NCBI RefSeq assembly: GCF_018613715.1
Contig: NZ_JAGGPT010000006.1
Location: 124,001 to 188,000 of the forward strand
Source of the DNA: Chryseobacterium sp. ISL-6
GTDB taxonomy: Bacteria; Bacteroidota; Bacteroidia; Flavobacteriales; Weeksellaceae
Length of the DNA stretch: 64,000 nt
Direction: 5' to 3'
A program made the position numbers and the translations under genes. Position 1 is the first letter of the stretch. Every line of letters begins with the position of its first letter. Positions 43,061 through 51,331 of this stretch are shown here, piece after piece. The notes beneath the pieces were generated by a model that was given only the letters and a program-made list of their open reading frames with translations, was not told the DNA's origin and searched no databases.

Positions 43061-44407
43061 ATGGATACCACCAGTATAAAAAATTTATTTAAATTAAAAT
43101 CAGTTCCGATCGAAGTCCCAAAACAGGAAACTTCAAAAACAGAAGATACCCCTAAAATTGAGGCAGAGTCTTTTGAAGAAAGCAGGAAGAGAACTTATCA
43201 CGAATCGGGATATAGAGACAGTTCCAGGACGAATGGAAATCATTCCACGCTATCAATCTGTCTTGACGCTGTTTACTCAAAATTCCAAAATGAGGAAAAA
43301 GAAATGGTTGAAAAGCAACAGAAACTCAAAGAATCTTATGTTAATGAGCAAAAAAACAGAGAAACCGAAATCAAAGCTTTAACTGTTTCCCAGGAAACCA
43401 AAGAAGAACAATTAAAAAACAAAAACAAAGAAATTGAAAATCATCAAAATAACATTGAAACATTAAAAGCTGAGATTCTCGATTTACCAAGAAATCCTGA
43501 AAAGCACAATGTAAAAGCAACAAAAGGGGCATCCACTAAGTTTTGGATTGGTGCCATTCTTCTTGTTCCAATAAGTTTGTATCTACTGACCTTTTATATT
43601 TCTACTTCTTATTCTGCCTTCTTTAAAAGCTTTGATGCCAAAAGCACTGTCATACAAAGTGTCTTGGATGCACAGGCACTCAGTAAGGCCTGGAATGAGG
43701 GTTTGATTGAAGGAGCATTTGTCTCTTTAATTCCGTTTGTATTTCTTGGCCTCGGTTTTTTAATTCATATGTTCAGTGAAAATAAAACCACAGGAAACTA
43801 TATTAAACTTGGATTATTATTCATTGTTACTTTTGTTTTCGATTCCATTTTAGCCTATGAGATTGAATCAAAATTGTATGAACTGAATAAAGTCTTTGAT
43901 TCTCCCCCATTTGATCTTAAAATAGCTTTTACCAAAATTCAGTTTTGGGGAATTATTTTCGCAGGATTCATTGTATATATCATTTGGGGATTGGTTTTCG
44001 ATTTTGTGATGAAGGAACATAAAGAAAAAGACCGGATTAAAAATGAACAGGAAATCAGACAAAAAAATGTGCTTTTTCTTTTAGAAAAAATCAATGTCCT
44101 GAAAAAAGAAATTGAAGAAATTCTAGGAAATATTGGAACAACAAAAGAATTAATCATAAAAACCTGGGGAAGAATCGAAGAACTTCAGAATATTATCGAT
44201 GGGGTTATCATTCCAACCAAAGATTACAAGTTATATGCCTCGGAATATGTTCAGGGCTGGATCACCTTTATTGGAGAGAAGATAGCTGTTTCAAAAACAG
44301 AGAAACAAACAATGATTGAAAGCTGTATTGAAACCTATAACATCAATCTGGAAACTGTTGGAGCCAATTCTGATAATCAAAATTTAGTTTATTTATCATC
44401 TTTATAA
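43061..44407 (+). CDS. Coiled-coil protein with four transmembrane helices, unknown function
   Basis: 448 residues. A polar start (to about 70) and a coiled coil (about 75-140, rich in Lys/Glu/Gln) precede four membrane helices (about 161-182, 218-238, 248-266, 293-315). A second charged coiled-coil stretch (about 318-375) and a short C-terminal domain follow. Both coiled coils should be cytoplasmic, giving a possible scaffold or gated membrane complex. No family recognised. Sits between the TerB-like and VWA-like genes with 6-9 bp gaps. Confidence 0.7.
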   Translation: MDTTSIKNLFKLKSVPIEVPKQETSKTEDTPKIEAESFEESRKRTYHESGYRDSSRTNGNHSTLSICLDAVYSKFQNEEKEMVEKQQKLKESYVNEQKNRETEIKALTVSQETKEEQLKNKNKEIENHQNNIETLKAEILDLPRNPEKHNVKATKGASTKFWIGAILLVPISLYLLTFYISTSYSAFFKSFDAKSTVIQSVLDAQALSKAWNEGLIEGAFVSLIPFVFLGLGFLIHMFSENKTTGNYIKLGLLFIVTFVFDSILAYEIESKLYELNKVFDSPPFDLKIAFTKIQFWGIIFAGFIVYIIWGLVFDFVMKEHKEKDRIKNEQEIRQKNVLFLLEKINVLKKEIEEILGNIGTTKELIIKTWGRIEELQNIIDGVIIPTKDYKLYASEYVQGWITFIGEKIAVSKTEKQTMIESCIETYNINLETVGANSDNQNLVYLSSL

Positions 44408-44416
44408 CAGAAAATT

Positions 44417-45301
44417 ATGAAAAAGACACTCTATTTATTACTCATTATTTCATTGGTTTCTTGCTGCAAGCAACCTCCAATAAAACCTTGCACAAATTGT
44501 CCACCAGAAGTTGATTCTAATAATATCAATGTTAGTATTTTAATCGATTTATCAGATCGGATTGATCCCCAAACCAATCCCAATCCAACAATGGAATATG
44601 CTCAAAGGGATGTGGAATATATAAAAGCCATTGAAAAAGGATTTTTAAATCACATTAAATCAAAAAAAATAATCACATACGATGATCAGATGCAGGTTTT
44701 CTTCAATCCCGAACCTTCCGACCCGAAAATAAATGATTTTACCAAAGACTTAAAAGTCTCTTTCGATAAAAACATAAATAAAGATTACTTCACTTCTGTT
44801 GAAAAAAAATATTCTGAATTACCATCCAATATTTATCAATCAGCAATCAAAGACGGAAATTATGTTGGTTCAGATATTTGGGAATTCTTCAGAAATAAAG
44901 TAAAAGATTACTGTATAAAAAACGATCACAGAAATATTCTTTTTATTTTGACTGACGGCTATATGTTTCACGAAGATTCTAAGTTTTCACAAGATAAAAA
45001 GACGTCATATTTAATTTCCAAATTAATAAAATCAAACAATCTTATTACATCTGATTTTAAAAATACGATTGCGAAAAATAACTTAGGATTTGTGAAAGCC
45101 AATGATAATTTAAGCAATCTTGAAGTAATTGTTTTGGGAATCAATCCTGAAAAGGGTAATCCTTTCGAAGAAGCAGTCATTAAAGAATACTGGGAAAATT
45201 GGTTCAAAGAAATGAAAATCAAAAATTATCAGATCAAATCTGCTGATCTTCCTTCTAATCTTGAACCTATCATCTTGAAAGCCATTACGGGTAAAAACTA
45301 A
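44417..45301 (+). CDS. VWA-like lipoprotein, last gene of the operon
   Basis: 294 residues. Lipoprotein signal with lipobox LVSC (C16), a short Cys/Pro-rich linker (CKQPPIKPCTNCPP), then a von Willebrand factor A-like fold: first strand ISILIDLSDRID-type with a MIDAS-like D44-x-S46-D47, and a later strand NILFILTDGYM. The second MIDAS threonine is not certain. It would face the periplasm or cell surface. The operon ends with a strong bidirectional terminator 22 bp downstream. Confidence 0.72.
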   Translation: MKKTLYLLLIISLVSCCKQPPIKPCTNCPPEVDSNNINVSILIDLSDRIDPQTNPNPTMEYAQRDVEYIKAIEKGFLNHIKSKKIITYDDQMQVFFNPEPSDPKINDFTKDLKVSFDKNINKDYFTSVEKKYSELPSNIYQSAIKDGNYVGSDIWEFFRNKVKDYCIKNDHRNILFILTDGYMFHEDSKFSQDKKTSYLISKLIKSNNLITSDFKNTIAKNNLGFVKANDNLSNLEVIVLGINPEKGNPFEEAVIKEYWENWFKEMKIKNYQIKSADLPSNLEPIILKAITGKN

Positions 45302-45322
45302 AAACACTCAACATATAACCAC

Positions 45323-45353
45323 AAAAAAAGCGAAGATAAATCTTCGCTTTTTT
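45323..45353. terminator. Bidirectional terminator at the end of the ten-gene operon
   Basis: Perfect 13-bp stem (45324-45336 with 45341-45353), loop TAAA, with A and T runs on either side. It serves the operon and the convergent acetyltransferase gene, whose stop lies in the right arm. Confidence 0.92.
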
Positions 45354-45804
45354 ATTTTCTTATCATTTCCGTATGTGGAATATCGTCCTCCAGATATTTC
45401 TTTCCAGTATCTACAAAACCAAATTCTGAATAGAATCGTATGAGATAATCTTGTGCAGAAATTTTGATTTCAGAGGTATGAAAGCGATTTTCTATCGTTT
45501 CAATAGCATACTTCATTAGTTGTTTGCCTAAGCTTTTTCCTCTTGCCTGTTCTGTTGTTAATACCCTTCCAAAAGAAGTTTCGTCATATTTTACGCCTTT
45601 ATTAAAGACTCTACAGTAGGCAAGGATCTCTCCATCTTCTTCGGCCCAAATATGAATACCTTTTTGATCATTGTTATCCAGATCCGGATATGGACAGTTC
45701 TGCTCAATCACAAAAACATCAATACGCGCTTTCAGAATCTTATACAGCTCAGGAACTGTTAATTCATCGAAAGTTTTAATTTTCCAGATTATATTACTCA
45801 TCAA
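45352..45804 (-). CDS. ElaA-type GNAT acetyltransferase
   Basis: 150 residues. ElaA-like layout: WKIKTFDELTVPELYKILKAR, DVFVIEQNCPYPDLDNND, then the acetyl-CoA motif with FGRVLTTEQARGKSLGKQLM and the SAQDYLIRFYSEFGF strand-helix. Substrate unknown. The start overlaps the end of engB by 11 bp, so the two form a translationally coupled pair. A second Met follows directly, so the protein may be one residue shorter. Confidence 0.87.
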   Translation of the reverse strand: MMSNIIWKIKTFDELTVPELYKILKARIDVFVIEQNCPYPDLDNNDQKGIHIWAEEDGEILAYCRVFNKGVKYDETSFGRVLTTEQARGKSLGKQLMKYAIETIENRFHTSEIKISAQDYLIRFYSEFGFVDTGKKYLEDDIPHTEMIRK

Positions 45805-46417
45805 AGTTTACGCTATTATTTTTTAAAAATTCATTGGTCTTCTGGATGAAATCTAAAATTTTATCACCCCCTTCTTTCTTTTCTGCAGAAGTAATATACA
45901 ATTCTGGCAGATCTTCCCAGGTCTTATGGAGTTCAGCTTTGTAGTCTTCTACATTTTTTATCACAACATTAGGCTTTAGCTTATCTGCTTTGGTAAAAAC
46001 AATTGAAAAAGGAACCCCACTTTCACCACACCATTGGATAAATTCCAGATCGATCTTTTGAGGAGTGTGCCTGGCATCAACTAGAACAAAAAGGTTGACC
46101 AGATTTCTTCTGTTCAGTATATAATTGTTAATCAGTTTCTCAAAATCTCTTCTCTGAACTTTTGAAACTTTAGCATACCCATATCCCGGTAAATCGGTAA
46201 GATACCAGCTTTCATTGACTATAAAATGGTTGATCAGCTGTGTCTTTCCCGGAGTTTGTGAAGTTTTCGCCAGATCCTTATGATTCATCATTGCATTGAT
46301 CAATGATGATTTTCCTACGTTTGACCTTCCTATAAAAGCATATTCGGGAATATTCGGTTCCGGGCATTCCTGCCACTTCCCGCTACTTTTTACAAATTCT
46401 GCTGTTTTAATTACCAT
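45794..46417 (-). CDS. engB: Ribosome-biogenesis GTP-binding protein EngB (YihA/YsxC)
   Basis: 207 residues, full length for the family. G motifs: GRSNVGKSS (30-38), TPGKTQ (switch I), DLPGYGYAKV (G3) and FTKADK (G4), plus a short C-terminal SAEKKEGG (G5). Assists large-subunit assembly. It overlaps the acetyltransferase gene downstream. A terminator separates it from the alpha/beta hydrolase gene upstream on the same strand. Confidence 0.95.
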   Translation of the reverse strand: MVIKTAEFVKSSGKWQECPEPNIPEYAFIGRSNVGKSSLINAMMNHKDLAKTSQTPGKTQLINHFIVNESWYLTDLPGYGYAKVSKVQRRDFEKLINNYILNRRNLVNLFVLVDARHTPQKIDLEFIQWCGESGVPFSIVFTKADKLKPNVVIKNVEDYKAELHKTWEDLPELYITSAEKKEGGDKILDFIQKTNEFLKNNSVNFDE

Positions 46418-46440
46418 TTTTGAATTATTTTAAGAAAAAC

Positions 46441-46468
46441 AAACCATTAAGATAGCTCTTAATGGTTT
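46441..46468 (-). terminator. Intrinsic terminator after the alpha/beta hydrolase gene
   Basis: Perfect 12-bp stem (46441-46452 with 46457-46468), 4-base loop, then T-rich sequence on the minus strand. Confidence 0.88.
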
Positions 46469-46476
46469 AAGTTATT

Positions 46477-47238
46477 TTACACTTTATCTTTTAACCAGCT
46501 GTAGAGAATTTCATTGAATTCATCTGGTTTTTCCATCATTGCTGCGTGGCCGCATTTGTCAATCCAGAATAGATCTGAATTAGGAATGAACTTATGCATG
46601 TCTTCTGCCACTTCTGGCGGAGTCACATTATCCTGCTTCCCCCAGATCAGACATGTTGGTGTTAAAATCTTTGGAAGATCATTCAACATATTGTGTTTAA
46701 TGGCACTTCTTGCAAGCATTACGGTTTTTATCCCTTTCATTCTGTCATTCACCACTCCGAATACCTCATCTACTAAATCTTCTGTTGCTACTGCTGGATC
46801 ATAGAAAACCTCTTCAGTTTTCTTCCTTATATAGAGTCGGTCACTTTTTCTTGGGAAACTATCTCCGAATGTTCTCTCATACAAACCAGAACTTCCGGTT
46901 AAAACAAGATTTTTAACAAGATCAGGCCTTGCCAAAGCTAAAATAAGCCCGACATGTCCGCCCATTGAATTTCCGACAATCGTTACCGGTTCGGAAATAT
47001 GGCTCTCTATAAACTTAATAATATATTTTGCTATAGTAGTAAGATTGGTATTGAGTACCGGCAAATCATAGATTGGCAATTGAGGTACATATACCTTAAA
47101 TCCTTTCTCCGAAAAAAAATTCACCATCTTATCGAAATTACTCAAACCACCCATTAAACCGTGCAACAGCACCAATGGATGTCCTTCTCCCGCTTCTACA
47201 AAAGTATATTTCTTTTCTTTTTTTGTACTAAATATCAT
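46477..47238 (-). CDS. Alpha/beta-fold hydrolase
   Basis: 253 residues from ATG 47238. Motifs: VLLHGLMGG oxyanion-hole segment, nucleophile GNSMGG (serine at the elbow), ARSAIKHN, IWGKQDNVTP (acid) and KCGHAAMMEKP (histidine). Looks like an esterase or C-C hydrolase of the MhpC type; substrate unknown. The open frame runs 15 codons further to 47283, but a -7 box lies in that part, so the shorter start is better. Divergent from the mraZ cluster. Confidence 0.88.
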   Translation of the reverse strand: MIFSTKKEKKYTFVEAGEGHPLVLLHGLMGGLSNFDKMVNFFSEKGFKVYVPQLPIYDLPVLNTNLTTIAKYIIKFIESHISEPVTIVGNSMGGHVGLILALARPDLVKNLVLTGSSGLYERTFGDSFPRKSDRLYIRKKTEEVFYDPAVATEDLVDEVFGVVNDRMKGIKTVMLARSAIKHNMLNDLPKILTPTCLIWGKQDNVTPPEVAEDMHKFIPNSDLFWIDKCGHAAMMEKPDEFNEILYSWLKDKV

Positions 47239-47260
47239 AAAACGCCTTAATAAAGCCTTG

Positions 47261-47268
47261 CAAAAATA
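47261..47268 (-). promoter_or_regulatory. Promoter -7 box (TATTTTTG) of the hydrolase gene
   Basis: Exact TAnnTTTG match on the minus strand, 22 bases before the ATG at 47238. It decides the start codon. Confidence 0.6.
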
Positions 47269-47461
47269 CAAATTAAACCTCAAAAATATTTTGATATTCC
47301 TAATTTAAGATAAAAATAATATAATAACGGCTTTTTGTCCATCTTTTTTAACATCCTTTTTGTTATGGTCTAAATAATAACAAATACAATATTCAAAATA
47401 TCAACTACTTACACCATTAACCTTCAATCTTTGATAAAACTTATTAACATTAAGTCAAAAA

Positions 47462-47487
47462 GTGGGAAAAAGTGGGAAGTTTTGGAA
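47462..47487 (+). promoter_or_regulatory. MraZ operator: direct repeats GTGGGA-N4 with 10-bp period
   Basis: GTGGGA at 47462-47467 and 47472-47477, with a degenerate third unit TTGGAA at 47482-47487. MraZ of other bacteria binds GTGGG-type repeats separated by 5 bases, so autoregulation of the division cluster is expected here. Confidence 0.8.
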
Positions 47488-47496
47488 ATATTTATA

Positions 47497-47504
47497 TAAA
47501 TTTG
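47497..47504 (+). promoter_or_regulatory. Promoter -7 box (TAAATTTG) of the dcw cluster
   Basis: Exact TAnnTTTG match ending six bases before the mraZ ATG, so the transcript would be leaderless or nearly so. The MraZ repeats cover the -33 area. Confidence 0.65.
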
Positions 47505-47510
47505 TCCCAA

Positions 47511-47969
47511 ATGAAGAATTTCATTGGAACATATGAGTGTAAAATAGACGACAAAGGTCGCTTAAAAGTACCTGCATCGCTGATCAAGCAGATGGAGAAC
47601 TTTGAAGACAAAGCCTTTGTAGTCAAACGTTCCGTGTTTCAACCTTGCCTGGAAGTTTACCCTATGAAAGCATGGGATAAGTTGATGGACAAAATTAATA
47701 AACTAAACAGATTCATTAAAAAGAATGCTGATTTCATTAGAATGTTTACGGCAGGAGTAAAAACAGTTGAGTTGGATAACGCAGGCAGATTGCAAATTTC
47801 AAAAGATCTTACCCTTTTCGCAAGTCTTCAAAAAGATATTGTGATAACAAGTGCGGGAGAATTATTTGAAATCTGGGATAAAGACGCATATGAGAAAGTA
47901 ATTTCAACCAATGAAACTGATTTTGCAAGCCTTGCTGAAGATGTGATGGGCTCTTTCGATGAAGAATAA
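47511..47969 (+). CDS. mraZ: Transcriptional regulator MraZ
   Basis: 152 residues with two AbrB-like half-domains: GTYECKIDDKGRLKVPASL and, about 75 residues later, KTVELDNAGRLQISKDL, each with the conserved DxxGR turn. I start it at ATG 47511; an in-frame TTG-type start at 47472 would place the promoter inside the gene. First gene of the division and cell-wall cluster, with its own operator repeats upstream. Confidence 0.94.
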   Translation: MKNFIGTYECKIDDKGRLKVPASLIKQMENFEDKAFVVKRSVFQPCLEVYPMKAWDKLMDKINKLNRFIKKNADFIRMFTAGVKTVELDNAGRLQISKDLTLFASLQKDIVITSAGELFEIWDKDAYEKVISTNETDFASLAEDVMGSFDEE

Positions 47970-48009
47970 CTACGCAAAATTGAAAAAAGCGTAAAACACA
48001 AATTAAAAC

Positions 48010-48903
48010 ATGTATCATAATCCCGTTTTGTTGAAGCAAAGTGTTGATGATTTGGTGACGAATCCAGACGGAACATACGTGGACTGTACTTTTGGTGGCG
48101 GAGGCCATTCGAGAGAAATTTTGAGTAGACTTTCTGATAAAGGAAAACTATTCAGTTTTGACCAAGATTTAGATGCTCTTAAAAATAACATTGATGATCC
48201 AAGATTTACCTTGATCAATCAGAATTTCAGATTTTTAGAGAACTCCTTACTAATGTATGGAGTTTCTCAGGTGGACGGAGTTTTGGCAGATCTCGGAGTG
48301 TCATCTCACCAATTTGATGAAGCTGAAAGAGGATTCTCTACGAGAAGCAATGCTCCTTTGGACATGAGAATGAATGTAATGCAGGGTCTGGATGCTAAAA
48401 GAGTGATCAACGAATATGAAGAAGAGCAACTGGCAGATATTTTTTATTACTACGGTGAATTAAGGGAAGCCAGAAAATTAGCAAGAGATATTGTTCATCA
48501 CAGAAAGACCAAGATCATAAATACAACTGAGGACCTGAAAAAACTGTTCAGCTTTCTTCCGCCGCACAAGATTAATAAATTTTATGCACAGCTTTTTCAA
48601 GCCATTAGAATTGAAGTTAATCAGGAGCTTGAGGTTTTAAAAGAAATGCTTGTTCAGGCGTATCAGGTTTTAAGACCTGAAGGAAGATTGGTTGTTATCT
48701 CTTACCATTCTTTAGAAGACCGTTTGGTTAAAAGATTTTTAAAGAACGGAATGTTTGAAGGAGAACCAGCAAGAGATATTTACGGAAATTATAAGAAAGC
48801 CTTTGAGTTACTTAAGAGTAAAGCAATTATTCCAGATGATAAGGAAATTGAAGAAAACTCCAGAGCAAGAAGTGCAAAAATGAGAACAGGAATAAAAATA
48901 TAA
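48010..48903 (+). CDS. rsmH: 16S rRNA (cytosine(1402)-N(4))-methyltransferase RsmH (MraW)
   Basis: 297 residues. SAM-binding motif DCTFGGGGHSREIL (25-38), FDQDLDAL, ADLGVSSHQFD, GFSTRSNAPLDMRM, and the late RLVVISYHSLEDRLVK block, all diagnostic of RsmH. It modifies C1402 of 16S rRNA. Starts 40 bp after mraZ. Confidence 0.96.
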   Translation: MYHNPVLLKQSVDDLVTNPDGTYVDCTFGGGGHSREILSRLSDKGKLFSFDQDLDALKNNIDDPRFTLINQNFRFLENSLLMYGVSQVDGVLADLGVSSHQFDEAERGFSTRSNAPLDMRMNVMQGLDAKRVINEYEEEQLADIFYYYGELREARKLARDIVHHRKTKIINTTEDLKKLFSFLPPHKINKFYAQLFQAIRIEVNQELEVLKEMLVQAYQVLRPEGRLVVISYHSLEDRLVKRFLKNGMFEGEPARDIYGNYKKAFELLKSKAIIPDDKEIEENSRARSAKMRTGIKI

Positions 48904-48971
48904 ATGATAAAAGATAAGAGATCAATGATCTTGCTTATCAATTATTAACAATCATTTATCAATAATAAACT
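48904..48971. repeat. AT-rich repeat spacer rsmH-ftsL
   Basis: Built from GATAA/TTATCA units in both orientations; the same wording recurs in the spacers before mraY and ftsZ. Confidence 0.55.
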
Positions 48972-49337
48972 TTGGCTAAAAGAACAACAAATCGCCCGCA
49001 GAAGAGACTCACTTTTATAGATATTATAAAAGGGAATTTCCTTAACCGGGATGAGATAAAAGTACATTACAAGTATTTTCTATTGCTTTTTGTTCTGATG
49101 ATGGCCATGATCTACAGTAACCACTTAGTGAACAAGAAGATTAAAATTGTAAATGCTTTAAAAGAAGAAACAGAAGAATATAAATCTCGAAATGCATACG
49201 CACAAAGCAAACTGATCAAAGTAAAAATGGAATCAGAGCTGGGAAAAGAAGTAGCACGGGATTCTTTAATGACACTGGAAAACCATCCTCACAAACTGCT
49301 AATAAAATTGGATAGTACAGATGCAAAAGCAAAATGA
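48972..49337 (+). CDS. ftsL: FtsL-like cell-division protein, TTG start
   Basis: 121 residues: basic cytoplasmic start (MAKRTTNRPQKRL), one membrane helix (about 36-50, YFLLLFVLMMAMIY), then a periplasmic coiled coil (about 55-95). This is the expected FtsL shape and position between rsmH and ftsI. The start is TTG: two stop codons lie just upstream in frame, and the next ATG is inside the helix. Preceded by a 68-bp AT-rich repeat spacer; overlaps ftsI by 17 bp. Confidence 0.82.
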   Translation: MAKRTTNRPQKRLTFIDIIKGNFLNRDEIKVHYKYFLLLFVLMMAMIYSNHLVNKKIKIVNALKEETEEYKSRNAYAQSKLIKVKMESELGKEVARDSLMTLENHPHKLLIKLDSTDAKAK

Positions 49338-51312
49338 ATACGATAACAAACGTAAAAAAACGTTAAGGTGGGGCTACCTCTTCGCAGTGGTAGCTTTGTC
49401 CGTGTTTGTACTTTTCTTAGCAAGGATCGTTATTCTTCAAAACACTAATGTTCAGGAAATAAAAGACGATTATATTAATAAAAACTATCGTGAAGCCACT
49501 TTAAAGGCTGCTCGTGGGAATTTATTTGCTTCAGATGGTTCTATTCTGGCAACCACGGTAATGCGTTATGATATCTTTCTTGATTTCAAAACAATGAAGG
49601 ATACGATCTACAGCAACAATATTGGTGCATTAACGGATTCTTTAAGCAAGATGTTTGGAAAACCAAGAAGTGAATTCAGACAGAAATTTGACGAACAAAA
49701 AAGAAAGAAAAACCAATACTACACTTTAGCAAGAGGATTGGATTTTGATGAATATGATAGAATCCGAAACTTTCCCATTTTTAAAAAAGGAAAGAATAAG
49801 GGCGGATTTATCGTTGACAGAAATTATAAACGAGAACTCGCAACTTCCGAAATTGGTGCCGGAACCATCGGAATGGATAATAGCGAATATAAATCCGGAC
49901 TGGAAGGTGCTTTTTCAAAATATTTAACAGGAACTGACGGAAAAAGATTAGAACAGAGAATCAACTCTTCACAGTGGAAACCGATCGACTTCTGGAAAGT
50001 GAAGGAACCTGTGGACGGAGAAGACGTTTATACGACCTTAGATCTTAGAATTCAGGACATTGCGCACTCAGCGTTAGAGAAGCAGTTGGTGAATTTTGAA
50101 GCAAAACATGGAACTGTAATTGTAATGGAAGTGGCAACCGGGAAGGTTCGTGCTCTTGTTAATCTAAGAAGAACCGATTCCGGAGATTATGAAGATGCAT
50201 ACAATTATGCTTTAAAAGATAATATAGAACCGGGGTCTACTTTCAAAACTATTTCGCTTTTAGCAGCAATGGATGATGGTTTTATTGATGATAACACTAC
50301 CGTAAATGTTGGAAACGGAGTTTGGACTTATGCTAAACAAAGAATCTCCGATGGTCATGGTGGCGGAACTTACGACATCAGTGACGTACTGGCAAAATCC
50401 AGTAACGTAGGAACCGCAAAACTGATTACAAAATATTATGCCGATAAGCCGCAGATATTTCTTGATCACCTAAAACGCTGGAAATTATTTGACAAAATGG
50501 ATCTCGAACTTCCTGGAATCGCAAAACCGAAGATCGTTACTCCACAGAATAAAAGATGGAATGCCGCAACACTGGCTTCTATATCATTTGGCTATTCTTC
50601 GAATATTAATTTATTACAATTAACGACTTTCTATAATGGAGTTGCTAATAATGGTAAAATGCTGAAGCCTTTATTTATCGACAAAATCATGAAAGATGGT
50701 AAAGTAATGTATAGCGCAAAACCAGAGGTAATGGTTAACAAAATGGCATCAGAAAAAGCGATTAAAATGATGACCAGCGCACTAACCAAAGCAGTAGAAA
50801 AAGGAACAGGTAAGAGTATTTTCACTCCAAATCTTAGGATGGCAGGAAAAACAGGAACAGCAAGATTTGAATACTGGCTTCCTGGGCCGATGAAGTACCG
50901 GGCATCTTTTGCTGGTTTTTATCCGGCTGATAATCCGAAGTATACCTGTTATGTAATGATCAGTGAGCCTAATACTGCAAAAGGTTTTTATGGAGCAACT
51001 GTATCAGCTCCTGTTTTTAAAGAAATTGCTGGAAAAACATTCTTAAAAACGCCTCAAAATGTTGAAAAAGAAATGCTTGTTGACAGAAAGGTAAACCTCA
51101 ATAAAATGGTTGAACCAAATGTTAAGGTCGCAGTAAATAATAGCCAAATGCCTAATGTGGTAGGATTGATTGGTAAAAATGTAATCCCACAGTTAGAAAA
51201 TTTAGGATATCGTGTCGATTATAAAGGAGTTGGAAGAATAAAAGAACAATTTCCTTTGGAAGGCACAGGAATCAGTAAGAACCAGAGAATATATTTATCT
51301 CTACAGAATTAA
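49321..51312 (+). CDS. ftsI: Penicillin-binding protein FtsI (PBP3) with PASTA domain
   Basis: 663 residues. N-terminal membrane helix (about 18-38), dimerisation part, and a transpeptidase domain with SxxK in EPGSTFKTIS (S about 305), SSN (about 359) and KTGTAR (about 510). A C-terminal PASTA domain (about 606-663: MPNVVGLIGKNVIPQLENLG) is not found in E. coli FtsI but is usual in this phylum. Cross-links septal peptidoglycan with FtsW. Confidence 0.95.
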   Translation: MQKQNEYDNKRKKTLRWGYLFAVVALSVFVLFLARIVILQNTNVQEIKDDYINKNYREATLKAARGNLFASDGSILATTVMRYDIFLDFKTMKDTIYSNNIGALTDSLSKMFGKPRSEFRQKFDEQKRKKNQYYTLARGLDFDEYDRIRNFPIFKKGKNKGGFIVDRNYKRELATSEIGAGTIGMDNSEYKSGLEGAFSKYLTGTDGKRLEQRINSSQWKPIDFWKVKEPVDGEDVYTTLDLRIQDIAHSALEKQLVNFEAKHGTVIVMEVATGKVRALVNLRRTDSGDYEDAYNYALKDNIEPGSTFKTISLLAAMDDGFIDDNTTVNVGNGVWTYAKQRISDGHGGGTYDISDVLAKSSNVGTAKLITKYYADKPQIFLDHLKRWKLFDKMDLELPGIAKPKIVTPQNKRWNAATLASISFGYSSNINLLQLTTFYNGVANNGKMLKPLFIDKIMKDGKVMYSAKPEVMVNKMASEKAIKMMTSALTKAVEKGTGKSIFTPNLRMAGKTGTARFEYWLPGPMKYRASFAGFYPADNPKYTCYVMISEPNTAKGFYGATVSAPVFKEIAGKTFLKTPQNVEKEMLVDRKVNLNKMVEPNVKVAVNNSQMPNVVGLIGKNVIPQLENLGYRVDYKGVGRIKEQFPLEGTGISKNQRIYLSLQN

Positions 51313-51331
51313 AATAATAAGCATCAAAGAA

